The notes beneath the pieces were generated by a model. The model searched no databases, was not told the DNA's origin, and saw nothing but the letters and a program-made list of their open reading frames with translations. From assembly GCF_001306455.1 (NCBI RefSeq), contig NZ_LGTQ01000006.1:682001-746000 (forward strand): a DNA stretch of 64,000 nucleotides, written 5' to 3'. This stretch comes from Jiulongibacter sediminis (GTDB taxonomy: Bacteria; Bacteroidota; Bacteroidia; Cytophagales; Spirosomataceae). Made by a program: the position numbers and the translations under genes. Below, piece by piece: positions 44,500 to 53,879 of the stretch (position 1 is its first letter; each line of letters starts with the position of its first letter).

Positions 44500-45309
44500 T
44501 TATTTCGCTTTACGGATAAGAATATCGCCGTTCATAGTTTTCATGGTGATTTCAGCACCACCAGAACCTATTTTTCCCATAGTCCAGCCACTTTTTTTGA
44601 TTTTGTGCAGTCCGTTTTCAGTACTTTTTTGCATTGGAGGTACAGTTTTGTCAAGATTAATTTCAAAATCACTGTACATTTCACCGCGTTCGCTCTGTAC
44701 TTTCACATTGGCTTTCAGAGACGCCGGGAAAGTAATGTCCACATTGCCATTAAGCGTGGTAAAAGCCATAGGCGAGCTGATATCCGTGCTCCTGAAATTA
44801 CCTGTGATATTGCCGTTTACGGTAGAGGTAATCGCCGAACCACTTACATCTTTCATTGAGATGCTTCCATTAACATTGCCAAGCTCCAGATTGCCATTCA
44901 CATTTGTGGCAGAAACATCTCCTGAGTTAACGGTCCGAACTTTCAGGTTGAAGTTTTTCGGCACGGTTACTTCGAGAACCAGTTTTTGATTCGGGTTATG
45001 GGAGCGTACACTAACGGAATTGTCTTGCTCTTCGGCTGTCACCTCAAAGCCTTTGTTAGTACTTATTCGTCGCATACCATCTTCACGTACGTGTTCTTTT
45101 GTGTAGTTATCCGCTTTAACTTTGGTTACAACTGTTACCTCGTTGACATCTGCCCCTTTTACGTGAATAGATCCATTGACCAGATTAACATTCAGCATTC
45201 CCACAGTACCAGGTTTTGAAAGCGGAATGGTCAGTTTTTCGTCCTGAGAGAAACTTTGAAAAGTGATAATGCTACAGAGTGTAATAGTTAAGAATTTTAG
45301 CTTTTTCAT
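44500..45309 (-). CDS. DUF4097 beta-helix protein, exported (second copy)
   Basis: 269 residues with a signal peptide (to about FQSFSQ). The mature part is built of repeating beta rungs with NG/NS turns: NVNLVNGSIHVKGADVN, VRTVNSGDVSATNVNGN, LGNVNGSISMKDVSGS, TLNGNVDITFPAS. This is the right-handed beta-helix-like DUF4097 fold. Periplasmic; function unknown, often found with ECF sigma or phage-shock-type regulators. Twelve bases separate it from the first DUF4097 gene. Confidence 0.88.
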   Translation of the reverse strand: MKKLKFLTITLCSIITFQSFSQDEKLTIPLSKPGTVGMLNVNLVNGSIHVKGADVNEVTVVTKVKADNYTKEHVREDGMRRISTNKGFEVTAEEQDNSVSVRSHNPNQKLVLEVTVPKNFNLKVRTVNSGDVSATNVNGNLELGNVNGSISMKDVSGSAITSTVNGNITGNFRSTDISSPMAFTTLNGNVDITFPASLKANVKVQSERGEMYSDFEINLDKTVPPMQKSTENGLHKIKKSGWTMGKIGSGGAEITMKTMNGDILIRKAK

Positions 45310-45321
45310 AATTTGTATTTT

Positions 45322-46176
45322 TTAAGACTTTTGTTTGATATAAACGTTTCCGTTAAAGGTTTCAAAATGCAACTGTGAGCCCCCATTACCTATTCTGAAT
45401 CGGGTGTTTGACTCCAGTTTATACCGAATGGTATTGTCATTTTCTTTTATGTTTTTACTCACGGTAGTTGGTAACATTGTTACCTCGGGGAAATCAGTGA
45501 AAAGCTCACCGTTAAAGCTTTTGTAGTCGCAGTCGGCAGAGAGGTTTTGGGGATAGAAAACAGTAAGATCGCCATTCAAAGTATAATAACTTGATTCGCC
45601 CTTTGGCTGGCTCGCGTAAGTAATGTCTACATCGCCATTTACGGTATGGGCATAGGTGATGCCGCTAACGTTTGTCAAAGAAATGCCGCCGTTTACATTA
45701 TGAATTTTCAATTTTCCGTCAACATTCCTGACTAATACTTCTCCGTCATTCACCGTAACGGCAACCAAATTCAGCGACCTCGGCACTTTTACTTTGAACT
45801 CCAAATGATAGGTGTATTTAATCTCTTTGTGTTCCCAATTGCGATAATTTCTATCTGGTCGTGAATCACGAGGCTCTTTGATAAATACAATCAGACTATC
45901 AGTTTTTTGATCAAAGTTTAGTTTAAATTCTTCCTTAGCTTTTGCCAGTTCATTGGCGTTTTCGGCTATCAGTTTTTTATCAATCTCCAGAAGGATTCTG
46001 TTGCCATCATAGCCTTCGACATCAATGCTTCCAAAGACATTATAGATGGCCAGGGTACTTCCGTCGACGACATCAAACTGCCTGCTGATGTGCTCTTCAA
46101 AGACCCTTTCCTGGGCCGGAGATTGCTGGCATGTCGCCAGCAACCCTACGATAATCATTAATTTTAGCTTTTTCAT
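45322..46176 (-). CDS. DUF4097 beta-helix protein, exported (first copy)
   Basis: 284 residues. The leader MKKLKLMIIVGLLATCQQ has a lipobox-like LLATC (Cys16), so it may be a lipoprotein, in contrast to the second copy. The core has the same rung pattern: NVFGSIDVEGYDGN, TVNDGEVLVRNVDGK, HNVNGGISLTNVSG, HTVNGDVDITYAS, TLNGDLTVFYPQN. The two copies are clearly related but well diverged (different leaders and C-termini), so they are old paralogues. Both follow the anti-sigma gene. Confidence 0.88.
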   Translation of the reverse strand: MKKLKLMIIVGLLATCQQSPAQERVFEEHISRQFDVVDGSTLAIYNVFGSIDVEGYDGNRILLEIDKKLIAENANELAKAKEEFKLNFDQKTDSLIVFIKEPRDSRPDRNYRNWEHKEIKYTYHLEFKVKVPRSLNLVAVTVNDGEVLVRNVDGKLKIHNVNGGISLTNVSGITYAHTVNGDVDITYASQPKGESSYYTLNGDLTVFYPQNLSADCDYKSFNGELFTDFPEVTMLPTTVSKNIKENDNTIRYKLESNTRFRIGNGGSQLHFETFNGNVYIKQKS

Positions 46177-46224
46177 AATTTGTGTTTTGAGTAATAGTTA
46201 TAAGTAAATTCTTCAAACCAGACC

Positions 46225-47052
46225 TTAAACTTCGAGGCCGGTTATGGTTTCTTCGAGCTTTTCTTTTACGGTTTCGTTCAAACCGTTTTGTTTAAGTAAT
46301 TGCTTAATGTATTCGATAGAACGCTTCTCCTGCAGTTGGGTCATCACATCGGCCAGAGCTACCTGCACCAGAGGCGACTCCTGTGTGATGATGGACTGCA
46401 CCAGGCCTTCTCTCACTTTTGGATGTTCGGCAAATTCTACCAGGGCTTCCAGTGTTGCCAGGCGAACATTAACATTCTCATCCTGATTAAGCGTGGTGAG
46501 CAGGGCATCTATCACTTTTTCATCCACGTCGGTAATTTCTCTAGTGTAGGAGACTGCTTTCATACGTTCTGAAGCCATGGGGTTTTCAAGCATTGAAATC
46601 ATCATGAGCTGCTTCATTTCTTCTACTTCATGGCCCAGTTGCTGAACTTTATCGTTTGTAGCCAGATCATCGGAGTTTTTTCGTCCGGCATAAAAGCCAA
46701 TAGCAGAGGCTACCGCAAAAACGATTAAGGCATATGACCAGCTAAAACTTGCTTTGGAGTCAAAGAGACTTTTAATCCTGTCCAAAAACGAGGTTATCGT
46801 CACTTTTTCATTTTCTCGTTTTTTGAAAGTTCGCAGCATTTCATTAAAACCTTCTTTCATTTCAGGGCTGACCTCGGGAACAGGAATTTGATTCATGCCA
46901 AGCCAAATGGCTCTGGTGGCCTCAAAGTCGGCCTGCATTTCTGCTGAGTTTTGCAGATCCTCCTGAAAACGTTTTGCTTCCTCCGGGTTCAGCCTGTTCT
47001 CTAAAAAATCAATGAAACGGGCTTCTGATTCTGATGACTGATATGCGTTCAT
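46225..47052 (-). CDS. Anti-sigma factor with HEAT-repeat periplasmic domain
   Basis: 275 residues: a cytosolic N-terminus (about 1-95) with the helical anti-sigma pattern FIDFLENRLNPEEAKRFQEDL, a single membrane helix (SYALIVFAVASAIGFYAG, about 101-118), a short coiled coil (VQQLGHEVEEMKQLMMISML), and a periplasmic HEAT-like solenoid (VIDALLTTLNQDENVNVRLATLEALVEFAEHPKVREGLVQSIITQE). I infer that it holds the sigma factor inactive. It overlaps the sigma gene by four bases, which supports stoichiometric production. Confidence 0.85.
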   Translation of the reverse strand: MNAYQSSESEARFIDFLENRLNPEEAKRFQEDLQNSAEMQADFEATRAIWLGMNQIPVPEVSPEMKEGFNEMLRTFKKRENEKVTITSFLDRIKSLFDSKASFSWSYALIVFAVASAIGFYAGRKNSDDLATNDKVQQLGHEVEEMKQLMMISMLENPMASERMKAVSYTREITDVDEKVIDALLTTLNQDENVNVRLATLEALVEFAEHPKVREGLVQSIITQESPLVQVALADVMTQLQEKRSIEYIKQLLKQNGLNETVKEKLEETITGLEV

Positions 47053-47597
47053 ATTGATTTTTGTAAATACATTTTTTTTAATTCTTTCATCGCCCTGTGC
47101 ACCTTTACTTTTACGTTGGTTTCGGTGGTGTTGAGCACTTCGCTTATTTCTTTATAATTGAGCTCCTGATATTTGCTCAGTACTAAGATTTCTTTGTTTT
47201 CGGGTTTTAGTCTGTTCAGCATTCGGTTTAGTTTCTCGGACTCATGCTTTTGTTCCAATATCTCATCAGCGGCCCGCTCAGCTATATTTTTAGCTATCTC
47301 GCCAATGTTTTCATGATAGTCTACTTTGTTGTTTTTCCGGAAAGTATCTTTTATCAGGTTGCGTGTGAGATGATACATCCAGGTTTTAAATTCGCCATTG
47401 CCTTTATAGGTATGGCGGTATTTTAACATTCGGTAAAAAACGGTCTGCACCAAATCTTCGCTAAAAGCTCTTTGTCCGGTCATTCTGAAAACAAACCCGA
47501 AAAGAGCATTATGATGCCGTTCGAATAGCAAACCCATTTTGTCAAGGTCGCCGGCTTTTACGCTTAGCATGATGTTGTTATCTGAAAGAACTTCCAA
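47049..47597 (-). CDS. ECF RNA polymerase sigma factor
   Basis: 182 residues: sigma region 2 (LFERHHNALFGFVFRMTGQRAFSEDLVQTVFYRMLKYRHTYKGNGEFKTWMYHLTRNLIKD) and region 4 (LNRMLNRLKPENKEILVLSKYQELNYKEISEVLNTTETNVKVKVHRAMKEL). Region 4 ends in the usual helix-turn-helix. It is upstream of and overlapping with the anti-sigma gene, followed by the two DUF4097 genes, so the regulon probably includes cell-envelope proteins and the operon itself. Confidence 0.94.
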   Translation of the reverse strand: MEVLSDNNIMLSVKAGDLDKMGLLFERHHNALFGFVFRMTGQRAFSEDLVQTVFYRMLKYRHTYKGNGEFKTWMYHLTRNLIKDTFRKNNKVDYHENIGEIAKNIAERAADEILEQKHESEKLNRMLNRLKPENKEILVLSKYQELNYKEISEVLNTTETNVKVKVHRAMKELKKMYLQKSI

Positions 47598-47924
47598 AGG
47601 GTATAAGTTTTGAGCTTTGATAGGGTAAACTTAGTCAAAGGCAGAAGGTTACAGATTTTTTTATTTTTTTTTGACTCCTTCTAAATAGAAACGGACATGC
47701 TTAAGACCACAAGGCATGCTTTAAAGTAATTCTGATACACTTTAGCTGTCCAAAAAAAGTGTAAGAAAGGTTCTGAATTCATTAGACTTATTTAGGCTCT
47801 GTTTTGTATTCAGAGTGATATCGTCGAAAATACATCTCCTTTTTGACCTGATTTTCAAAAAATGGAAAGCAGTGTTTGAAAAATAAATTTCTAAATTGAT
47901 CCACCTAACTGAACTCAACCCTCT
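47598..47924. other. Divergent regulatory spacer, sigma factor and sugar dehydrogenase
   Basis: No gene seen. It holds an 8-bp inverted repeat TACACTTT-N12-AAAGTGTA (47736-47763) and a looser CATGCTT/AAGGCATG pair (about 47697-47719). Neither a full TTTG/TAnnTTTG promoter nor a terminator stands out, though a T-run is seen at 47658-47683. The sequence is A+T-rich. Confidence 0.45.
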
Positions 47925-49133
47925 ATGAAATTAAACCATTCTTTAAAATTATTTTTTTGTCTTTTGTTAATCAGTCTGAGCTCCCATGCTCAGGAGAGCG
48001 TTCAACTAATATTGCCGGAGGGTTTTCAATCTGAAGTTTTAGGAAAAGATCTCGGTAAAACCCGGCATTTGACCGTTACGGATCAAGGGGTGATTTATCT
48101 TAACCGGAGTAAACTGGCAGAAGATGGTTCCAGCCTGTTGATGATCAAAGAAGGAAAGACCAAATCTTTTGGCTCTCTACCCGGCACCGGCGTTGAACTC
48201 CATAACGGTTACCTCTACGCTTCTTCCAATTCAGCAATTTATCGCTACCCTCTGAACAGCGATGGCGAAGTTGCCGACACCGAGCATCCGGAGCTGATCG
48301 TTTCAGGCTTAGCTGATCATGGACGCGATAATGCCAAACCTTTTACTTTTGATGGGAAAGGGAATCTTTATGTCACTATAGGAAGCTGGAACGACCCCTG
48401 CCGCGATGAAACAGGAAAAGGGATTATGCCCTGCACAATTCTGGATTCGGCCGGAGGCGTCTGGCAATTCTCTACGGATCGGACAAACCAGCATTTTGAA
48501 GACGGGAAACGTTATGCCACCGGTGTGAAAAACGCAGTGGCACTCACCTGGAATCATCAGACTCAATCTCTTTTTACGGCTGTTCATGGCCGAGGTCAGT
48601 TTCACGATAAGTACCCTCAGTATTACACGGCTCAGCAAAGTGCCGAGTTGCCGGCAGAAACCCTTTATGAACTTCAGTATGGAGATGATGCCGGTTGGCC
48701 ATATATCTATTATGATCAGTTTCAAAAGAAAAAAATTCAGGCTCCGGAGTATGGAGGGGATGGTAAAAAAACAGGAGGGGAAAACGCTCTAGACCCGCTC
48801 GTGGCCTTTCCGGCTCATTTAGGGCCGAACGATCTCCTTTTTTATACAGGGAAAATGTTCCCGAAGAAATACAGGAACGGAGCCTTCGTTGCTTTTCATG
48901 GTCAATCGCCTGAGCTCAAAAAAGGTTATCTGGTAGCTTTTGTGCCTTTTAAAAAAGGAAAGCCCAATGGAAAGTGGGAAATCTTCGCCGACAATTTCGC
49001 GGGGGTTGACCTTGCCGTACCAACGGGCCCGATTCAACATCGCCCCTGCGGCCTAGCCCAAGGGCCTGACGGAGCTCTTTATGTGTGTGACGACCTTGGT
49101 GGCACACTTTTTAAAATCACTTACGAAAAGTAA
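47925..49133 (+). CDS. Secreted soluble sugar dehydrogenase (sorbosone dehydrogenase-like)
   Basis: 402 residues with a signal peptide (to about SLSSHAQ, residue 22). A six-bladed propeller with the segments LILPEGFQSEVLGKD, FTFDGKGNLYVTIGSWNDPC, GVKNAVALTWN and the C-terminal LAQGPDGALYVCDDLGGTLFKITYE typical of PQQ-dependent aldose/sorbosone dehydrogenases. The catalytic His and Arg set cannot be verified by eye. It would oxidise a sugar in the periplasm. It begins an operon running through nagB. Confidence 0.82.
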   Translation: MKLNHSLKLFFCLLLISLSSHAQESVQLILPEGFQSEVLGKDLGKTRHLTVTDQGVIYLNRSKLAEDGSSLLMIKEGKTKSFGSLPGTGVELHNGYLYASSNSAIYRYPLNSDGEVADTEHPELIVSGLADHGRDNAKPFTFDGKGNLYVTIGSWNDPCRDETGKGIMPCTILDSAGGVWQFSTDRTNQHFEDGKRYATGVKNAVALTWNHQTQSLFTAVHGRGQFHDKYPQYYTAQQSAELPAETLYELQYGDDAGWPYIYYDQFQKKKIQAPEYGGDGKKTGGENALDPLVAFPAHLGPNDLLFYTGKMFPKKYRNGAFVAFHGQSPELKKGYLVAFVPFKKGKPNGKWEIFADNFAGVDLAVPTGPIQHRPCGLAQGPDGALYVCDDLGGTLFKITYEK

Positions 49134-49144
49134 TCAGTTCAGCT

Positions 49145-50488
49145 ATGGAACAGTCTCGCAGAAATTTCATCAAAAAAACCGCAACCGGAGCCGCAGCCTT
49201 GTCCTTCGGTGGGGTGTTGTCAGGATTTTCACCTAAAAGCTACGGTCGTATTTTGGGTTCCAATGAAAAAATCGTTGTGGCCAGCATGGGTGTCAATAGT
49301 CGGGGGCTTGCGGTGGCCCAGAATTTTGCATCGCAAAAAGACTGTGAAGTATTGCACATATGTGACGTGGATAGCCGTGCGGCCCAAGTCTGCATAGAAG
49401 CCGTCACCAACATCCAGTCAAAAAGCCCCAAAAATACTCCTGATTTTAGAAAGGCTCTGGAAGACAAAGATGTGGATGTGCTCATTGTAACGGCTCCGGA
49501 TCACTGGCATGCTCCTGCTGCCTTGCTGGCCTGCTCTGCAGGTAAACATGTCTATCTGGAAAAGCCCTGCAGTCACAATCCTCATGAGGGAGAAATGTTA
49601 GTGGAAGCAGCGGCCAGGTACAAACGGGTACTGCAAATGGGCAATCAACGCAGAAGCTGGCCCAATGTGGCCGCCGGCATCAAAGAGCTCCACGAAGGGG
49701 TCATTGGCCGACCGTATTTTGCCAAGACCTGGTATACGAATAACCGGGCGTCCATCGGAATTGGTAAAGAAATCCCTGTGCCTGAATGGCTCAATTATGA
49801 TCTATGGCAAGGCCCGGCTCCCCGAAAGCCTTTCAAAGACAATCTCATTCATTACAACTGGCATTGGTTTTGGCACTGGGGCACCGGCGAAGCCCTCAAT
49901 AACGGCACCCACATGGTGGACCTGGCCCGCTGGGGACTTGGAGTTGATTTCCCAATAAAAGTCAATTCTGCCGGTGGTCGATATCGTTACCAAGACGACT
50001 GGGAGACGCCCGATACACAGGTGATTAATCTTGAATTTGACAATCAATCGATGATCACCTGGGAAGGCCGTAGCTGCAATGGCAAATACGACGAAGGGGA
50101 AAGTGTAGGTGTGATTTTCTACGGTGAAAATGGCTCCATGCAAATTCAAAGTGGAAACGATTACAAGGTTTTTGACCTCAAAAATAACCTTGTCAAAGAA
50201 GTCAAAAACGATTTTGTGATTGACCCCAGAAACCTGCAAAACCCCTCGCAACAGCTGGATGCCTTGCATATTCGTAACTTTTTTGACGGTATCAGACAAG
50301 GCACGCCTGTCATTTCAGACATTGACGGCGGTCACAAAAGCACCTTGCTGGTACAACTGGGGAACATTGCCCAACGTACCGGCCATACTCTAAACATAAA
50401 CCCCAAAAACGGACGTATTCTGAACGACCCGGAGGCGATGAAGCTGTGGTCAAGGGAGTATGAGCCTGGGTGGGAACCTAAAGTTTAA
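49145..50488 (+). CDS. Gfo/Idh/MocA-family oxidoreductase, exported by Tat
   Basis: 447 residues. The N-terminus QSRRNFIKKTATGAAALSFGG is a twin-arginine signal, so this NAD(P)-dependent dehydrogenase is folded before export, presumably with bound cofactor. Motifs: EKIVVASMGVNSRG (Rossmann), CDVDSRAAQVC, TAPDHWHAPAALLACSAGKHVYLEKPCSHN with the conserved EKP, and GEALNNGTHMVDLARWGLG. Such exported enzymes modify sugars or act as GH109-like glycosidases; the substrate is unknown. It starts 11 bases after the sugar dehydrogenase. Confidence 0.9.
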   Translation: MEQSRRNFIKKTATGAAALSFGGVLSGFSPKSYGRILGSNEKIVVASMGVNSRGLAVAQNFASQKDCEVLHICDVDSRAAQVCIEAVTNIQSKSPKNTPDFRKALEDKDVDVLIVTAPDHWHAPAALLACSAGKHVYLEKPCSHNPHEGEMLVEAAARYKRVLQMGNQRRSWPNVAAGIKELHEGVIGRPYFAKTWYTNNRASIGIGKEIPVPEWLNYDLWQGPAPRKPFKDNLIHYNWHWFWHWGTGEALNNGTHMVDLARWGLGVDFPIKVNSAGGRYRYQDDWETPDTQVINLEFDNQSMITWEGRSCNGKYDEGESVGVIFYGENGSMQIQSGNDYKVFDLKNNLVKEVKNDFVIDPRNLQNPSQQLDALHIRNFFDGIRQGTPVISDIDGGHKSTLLVQLGNIAQRTGHTLNINPKNGRILNDPEAMKLWSREYEPGWEPKV

Positions 50489-50538
50489 GGCTTGCAGCAG
50501 TCAGCTTTTTTAATCTGTCCCATTTTAATATCTAACCT

Positions 50539-51654
50539 ATGAAACCTGAAAACACCTTCATTAGTCAACGCCTGCATTCACTGGATGCTCTGCGGGGTTT
50601 TGATATGTTTTGGATCATTGGGGGAGAAGGGTTGGTGCATGCCATGGCAAAAATCACCGGAGCCCCTTTTTGGCTCTCCTTTTCAGAGCAGCTGGAACAT
50701 CCCTATTGGGATGGTTTCACGGGCTACGATCTCATTTTCCCTCTCTTTATTTTTCTGGCAGGGGTTTCTACGCCATTCTCTGTGGGTAAGGCTCTGCAAT
50801 CTGGTCAACCAAAAAGCAAAGTGCTACAGCGTGTGCTGAGGCGGGGATTGATTCTGCTCATTCTGGGGGTAATTTATAATAATGGTTTGGAGCTGAGACC
50901 GCTGTCAGACATCCGGTTTATGAGCGTGCTAGGGCGTATCGGTATTGCTTATGCTCTGGCCAATGTTCTCTATCTGTATGTCAAAGAAAAGTGGCTCATC
51001 TATTGGTTTGGCGGTCTGCTGATTGGCTACTGGCTCATTCTCAAATTCACATCGGCACCCGGTTTCCCTATGGGTGATCTCACCATGGAAGGCAATTTTG
51101 CTTCGTATGTAGATCGCACCGTTTTGCCTGGGAAACTGAGTCGTGAAATTCATGATACGGTGGGTTTGTTCAATAATATCCCGGCCATATGCAATGCTCT
51201 GGCGGGTATTATCACGGGCCTTTATATCAAAAATAAAACCGTAACTCCGACCCGAAAGGCCGTAACTATGGCCGTCTTTGGCGTCGCCTCCATCGTCATT
51301 GCTCAGGTTTGGAATCTGGATTTTCCGATCAATAAGAACCTTTGGTCCAGTTCTTTTGTGATGCAGACAGTGGGCCTTAGCCTCCTGCTGTTTGCTCTGT
51401 TTTACTATATCATTGACGTGCTGGGTTATCAGAAATGGTCTTTCTTTTTGCAGGTGATCGGCATGAACTCTATTCTGATTTATATCTCGGGCAAATTCAT
51501 CAACTGGCGTTACACCACCGAAGCTCTTTTTCAATGGCTGATGCAGCTTTCTGGCGAAACTTATGCTATTCTGACTTCTGCTATTTGTTTGTTGGTGATC
51601 AAATGGCTATTCCTGAAATTCCTTTACGACAAACGAATTTTCCTACGCGTTTAA
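50539..51654 (+). CDS. Membrane acyltransferase-like protein (HGSNAT/DUF5009 type)
   Basis: 371 residues, polytopic with about 9-11 helices. The opening [20 protein letters not shown] and [20 protein letters not shown] are hallmarks of the acyltransferase-3/heparan-alpha-glucosaminide N-acetyltransferase family (DUF5009). Such proteins move acyl groups from cytosolic donors to periplasmic sugars, including glucosamine residues. It is followed after one base by nagB, so a role with amino sugars is plausible but unproven. Confidence 0.85.
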   Translation: MKPENTFISQRLHSLDALRGFDMFWIIGGEGLVHAMAKITGAPFWLSFSEQLEHPYWDGFTGYDLIFPLFIFLAGVSTPFSVGKALQSGQPKSKVLQRVLRRGLILLILGVIYNNGLELRPLSDIRFMSVLGRIGIAYALANVLYLYVKEKWLIYWFGGLLIGYWLILKFTSAPGFPMGDLTMEGNFASYVDRTVLPGKLSREIHDTVGLFNNIPAICNALAGIITGLYIKNKTVTPTRKAVTMAVFGVASIVIAQVWNLDFPINKNLWSSSFVMQTVGLSLLLFALFYYIIDVLGYQKWSFFLQVIGMNSILIYISGKFINWRYTTEALFQWLMQLSGETYAILTSAICLLVIKWLFLKFLYDKRIFLRV

Positions 51655-51655
51655 T

Positions 51656-52390
51656 ATGAAAATAGAAATATTAAAAGATCCCAAAGTCATGGGTCAGGCA
51701 GCCGGTGAGGTTGCGGCCAAAGTCATCAAGGCCAGCCTTTCAGAAAAAGGGTTTGCCAATATTATTTTGGCTACTGGTACCAGTCAGTTTGAGACCTTAA
51801 ACCGACTTGTCGATGAGCCGGGCATCGACTGGAGCAAGGTCACCCTCTTCCATCTGGATGAATATCTGGGACTGCCTATTACGCATGGAGCTAGTTTTCG
51901 GAAATATCTGCTGGAACGGTTTGTCAATCAGGTCAGTCCTTCGCTCAAACAGGCTCATCTTATCGATGGAGAAGCCGACGCCACCACAGAATGTGCCCGA
52001 CTGGGTGCCCTGATTCAGACTCATCCTATTGACGTTGCGTTGGTAGGCATTGGCGAGAACGGACATTTGGCTTTCAATGATCCTCCGGCTGATTTTGAGA
52101 CAGAGGAACCCTATATTGTTGTCAACCTGGATGAAGCCTGCCGCAAGCAGCAATTCTCTGAGGGCTGGTTTGAAAGTATGGAAGCCGTGCCCCGTCAGGC
52201 CATCAGCATGTCTATTCGCCAGATCATGAAATCGGCAAAAATCATCTGCTCAGTACCCGATGAACGCAAAGCGGAAGCCGTACGAAATAGTCTCAATGAA
52301 GTCGTTTCACCTGAATACCCGGCCAGCATTTTACAGCAGCATCCCGATTGTGAGTTGTTTTTGGATGAGGGGGCGGCGGGGAAGTTATGA
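51656..52390 (+). CDS. nagB: Glucosamine-6-phosphate deaminase
   Basis: Converts glucosamine 6-phosphate to fructose 6-phosphate and ammonia. 244 residues, slightly shorter than E. coli NagB (266). Motifs: [15 protein letters not shown] (the usual LPTGxTP is altered), [10 protein letters not shown], and [17 protein letters not shown] carrying the catalytic Asp, His and Glu. It is separated from nagA by the McrBC pair and 109 bases of spacer (52391-52499), so nagB and nagA were most likely adjacent before that insertion. Confidence 0.92.
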   Translation: MKIEILKDPKVMGQAAGEVAAKVIKASLSEKGFANIILATGTSQFETLNRLVDEPGIDWSKVTLFHLDEYLGLPITHGASFRKYLLERFVNQVSPSLKQAHLIDGEADATTECARLGALIQTHPIDVALVGIGENGHLAFNDPPADFETEEPYIVVNLDEACRKQQFSEGWFESMEAVPRQAISMSIRQIMKSAKIICSVPDERKAEAVRNSLNEVVSPEYPASILQQHPDCELFLDEGAAGKL

Positions 52391-52426
52391 TTGCGACAAG
52401 TATTAGCTATTTGGTTAAAATATCCC

Positions 52427-52452
52427 ATCTTGTGAAACATTCCTAACAAGAT
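52427..52452. promoter_or_regulatory. Inverted repeat before the McrB-like gene
   Basis: ATCTTGT and ACAAGAT, perfect 7-bp arms with a 12-base centre, between nagB and the mcrB-like start at 52500. It could be an operator for the restriction genes; no -7 box of good quality is near, and chance cannot be excluded. Confidence 0.35.
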
Positions 52453-52499
52453 ATGGTAAAGCATGAATTTAGAACTTTTTCAAATCTAATTCCTAAAAA

Positions 52500-53879
52500 A
52501 TGAGTATCGAACGTATTAGACAGTTCATCAAAGAGAAAGCAGAGCAATTCGGTGCGAAACATGAATCATTTGTTTTCCGAGACAACACTGAAATTAGCTT
52601 TACAACCAATACTCCTGGAGCATATTTAGGGCTTGTTGAATTTGAAGAGGGTAACTCAGGTGTATACCACGACTTTTCTTTTGTTATTTTTCCTTCAGAC
52701 ACAGAAGTCAACAGTTTAATTGTAACATTAGGAATTGGTTCGCAAGGCTTTAAAAACGACTATAATTTAGCTACTTATCCAGGCTTAAGACGGCTTTTTA
52801 AAAAACTAACAAATGAAGTAGGGTATTGCAAAACGGATTTTTCTGATATTGAAAGTAGTCTACCAAAAAAGTTTATTGATTTGATTGAAAGCGATTATCT
52901 AAAAAAATCAATAGTAAAATATAAAGAAGTTCTTCCTGCATGCCAAATCGTCAAAGACCCAGAAAGCGAAGAAGGAAAACAAATTATTGCAGCCTTTGTA
53001 GCTGGTTATGCTAAACTTAGAGATTGGCCGACTAATAAAGACCACAGAAAAGCAGTCTCAGAAGCTTTAGAGCCCTTTTTAAAGACAGAAACAATTGATA
53101 ATACAGACGAAGTACAAAATCTCTTAATCGAAAGAAGGTACATAGTTCTTCAGGGACCTCCTGGTACTGGTAAAACAAGAACCGCAAAAAGTGTTGCAGC
53201 CAAAATAGGAGCGAAAACCTTCTTCACTCAATTTCACGCAGAGACAAGCTACTCCGATTTTATTTACGGAATCAGACCTGATACAGAAAACGAAGAACTG
53301 AGATATAAAGAAACTTTAGGCAGCTTCTCAGAGGCTTTGAAATATTCCGTTGACCATACCACTGAAAAAGTCACCTTAATAATTGACGAAATAAACAGAG
53401 CCAATCTCTCCAATGTATTGGGTCCTATTTTTTATCTATTTGAACATAAAATGGATGTTTCGAATGTTGAAATTGAAATTGCCCCAAATTTTAAAATAAC
53501 GAAACTGCCCGAAAACTTTACTGTGATTGCTACTATGAACACTGCTGACAGGAGCTTGGCTGTTGTTGACTTTGCACTAAGAAGACGTTTTGCCTGGTAT
53601 ACACTTAAACCAAAAGTTATAAAGTCGAAACAGTTCTTTAAGGAGGACTTCAGCAGAATTCAGGAAATATTTGACTGGTATGCATCAAGTACCGAACTAA
53701 ACTTGCAGCCGGGACAAGGCTATTTTATTGCAGACACCGAAGAAGAAATGAGAAATCGTATTCGTTATGAAATATTCCCTTTGATTAAAGAGTATTTACA
53801 AGAAGGTCTTTTGCGAAATGCTAAAGAAGAGTTTAATAACTATTTCTCAACAAGAATTAATCTATCTCTTTTCGAATGA
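52500..53879 (+). CDS. mcrB: McrB-like AAA+ GTPase of a modification-dependent restriction system
   Basis: 459 residues. The N-terminal part (about 1-200) is an MrcB/DUF3578-like reading domain (FEEGNSGVYHDFSFVIFPSD, VTLGIGSQGF), the C-terminal part an AAA+ domain with Walker A GPPGTGKT (219-226), Walker B LIIDEINRAN (Asp296, Glu297) and the McrB signature TMNTADRSLAVVDFALRRRF. McrB hydrolyses GTP to drive McrC cleavage of methylated foreign DNA; which modified base this reading domain recognises is unknown. Base composition is visibly more A+T-rich than the nag genes on both sides. It overlaps mcrC by four bases. Confidence 0.92.
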   Translation: MSIERIRQFIKEKAEQFGAKHESFVFRDNTEISFTTNTPGAYLGLVEFEEGNSGVYHDFSFVIFPSDTEVNSLIVTLGIGSQGFKNDYNLATYPGLRRLFKKLTNEVGYCKTDFSDIESSLPKKFIDLIESDYLKKSIVKYKEVLPACQIVKDPESEEGKQIIAAFVAGYAKLRDWPTNKDHRKAVSEALEPFLKTETIDNTDEVQNLLIERRYIVLQGPPGTGKTRTAKSVAAKIGAKTFFTQFHAETSYSDFIYGIRPDTENEELRYKETLGSFSEALKYSVDHTTEKVTLIIDEINRANLSNVLGPIFYLFEHKMDVSNVEIEIAPNFKITKLPENFTVIATMNTADRSLAVVDFALRRRFAWYTLKPKVIKSKQFFKEDFSRIQEIFDWYASSTELNLQPGQGYFIADTEEEMRNRIRYEIFPLIKEYLQEGLLRNAKEEFNNYFSTRINLSLFE

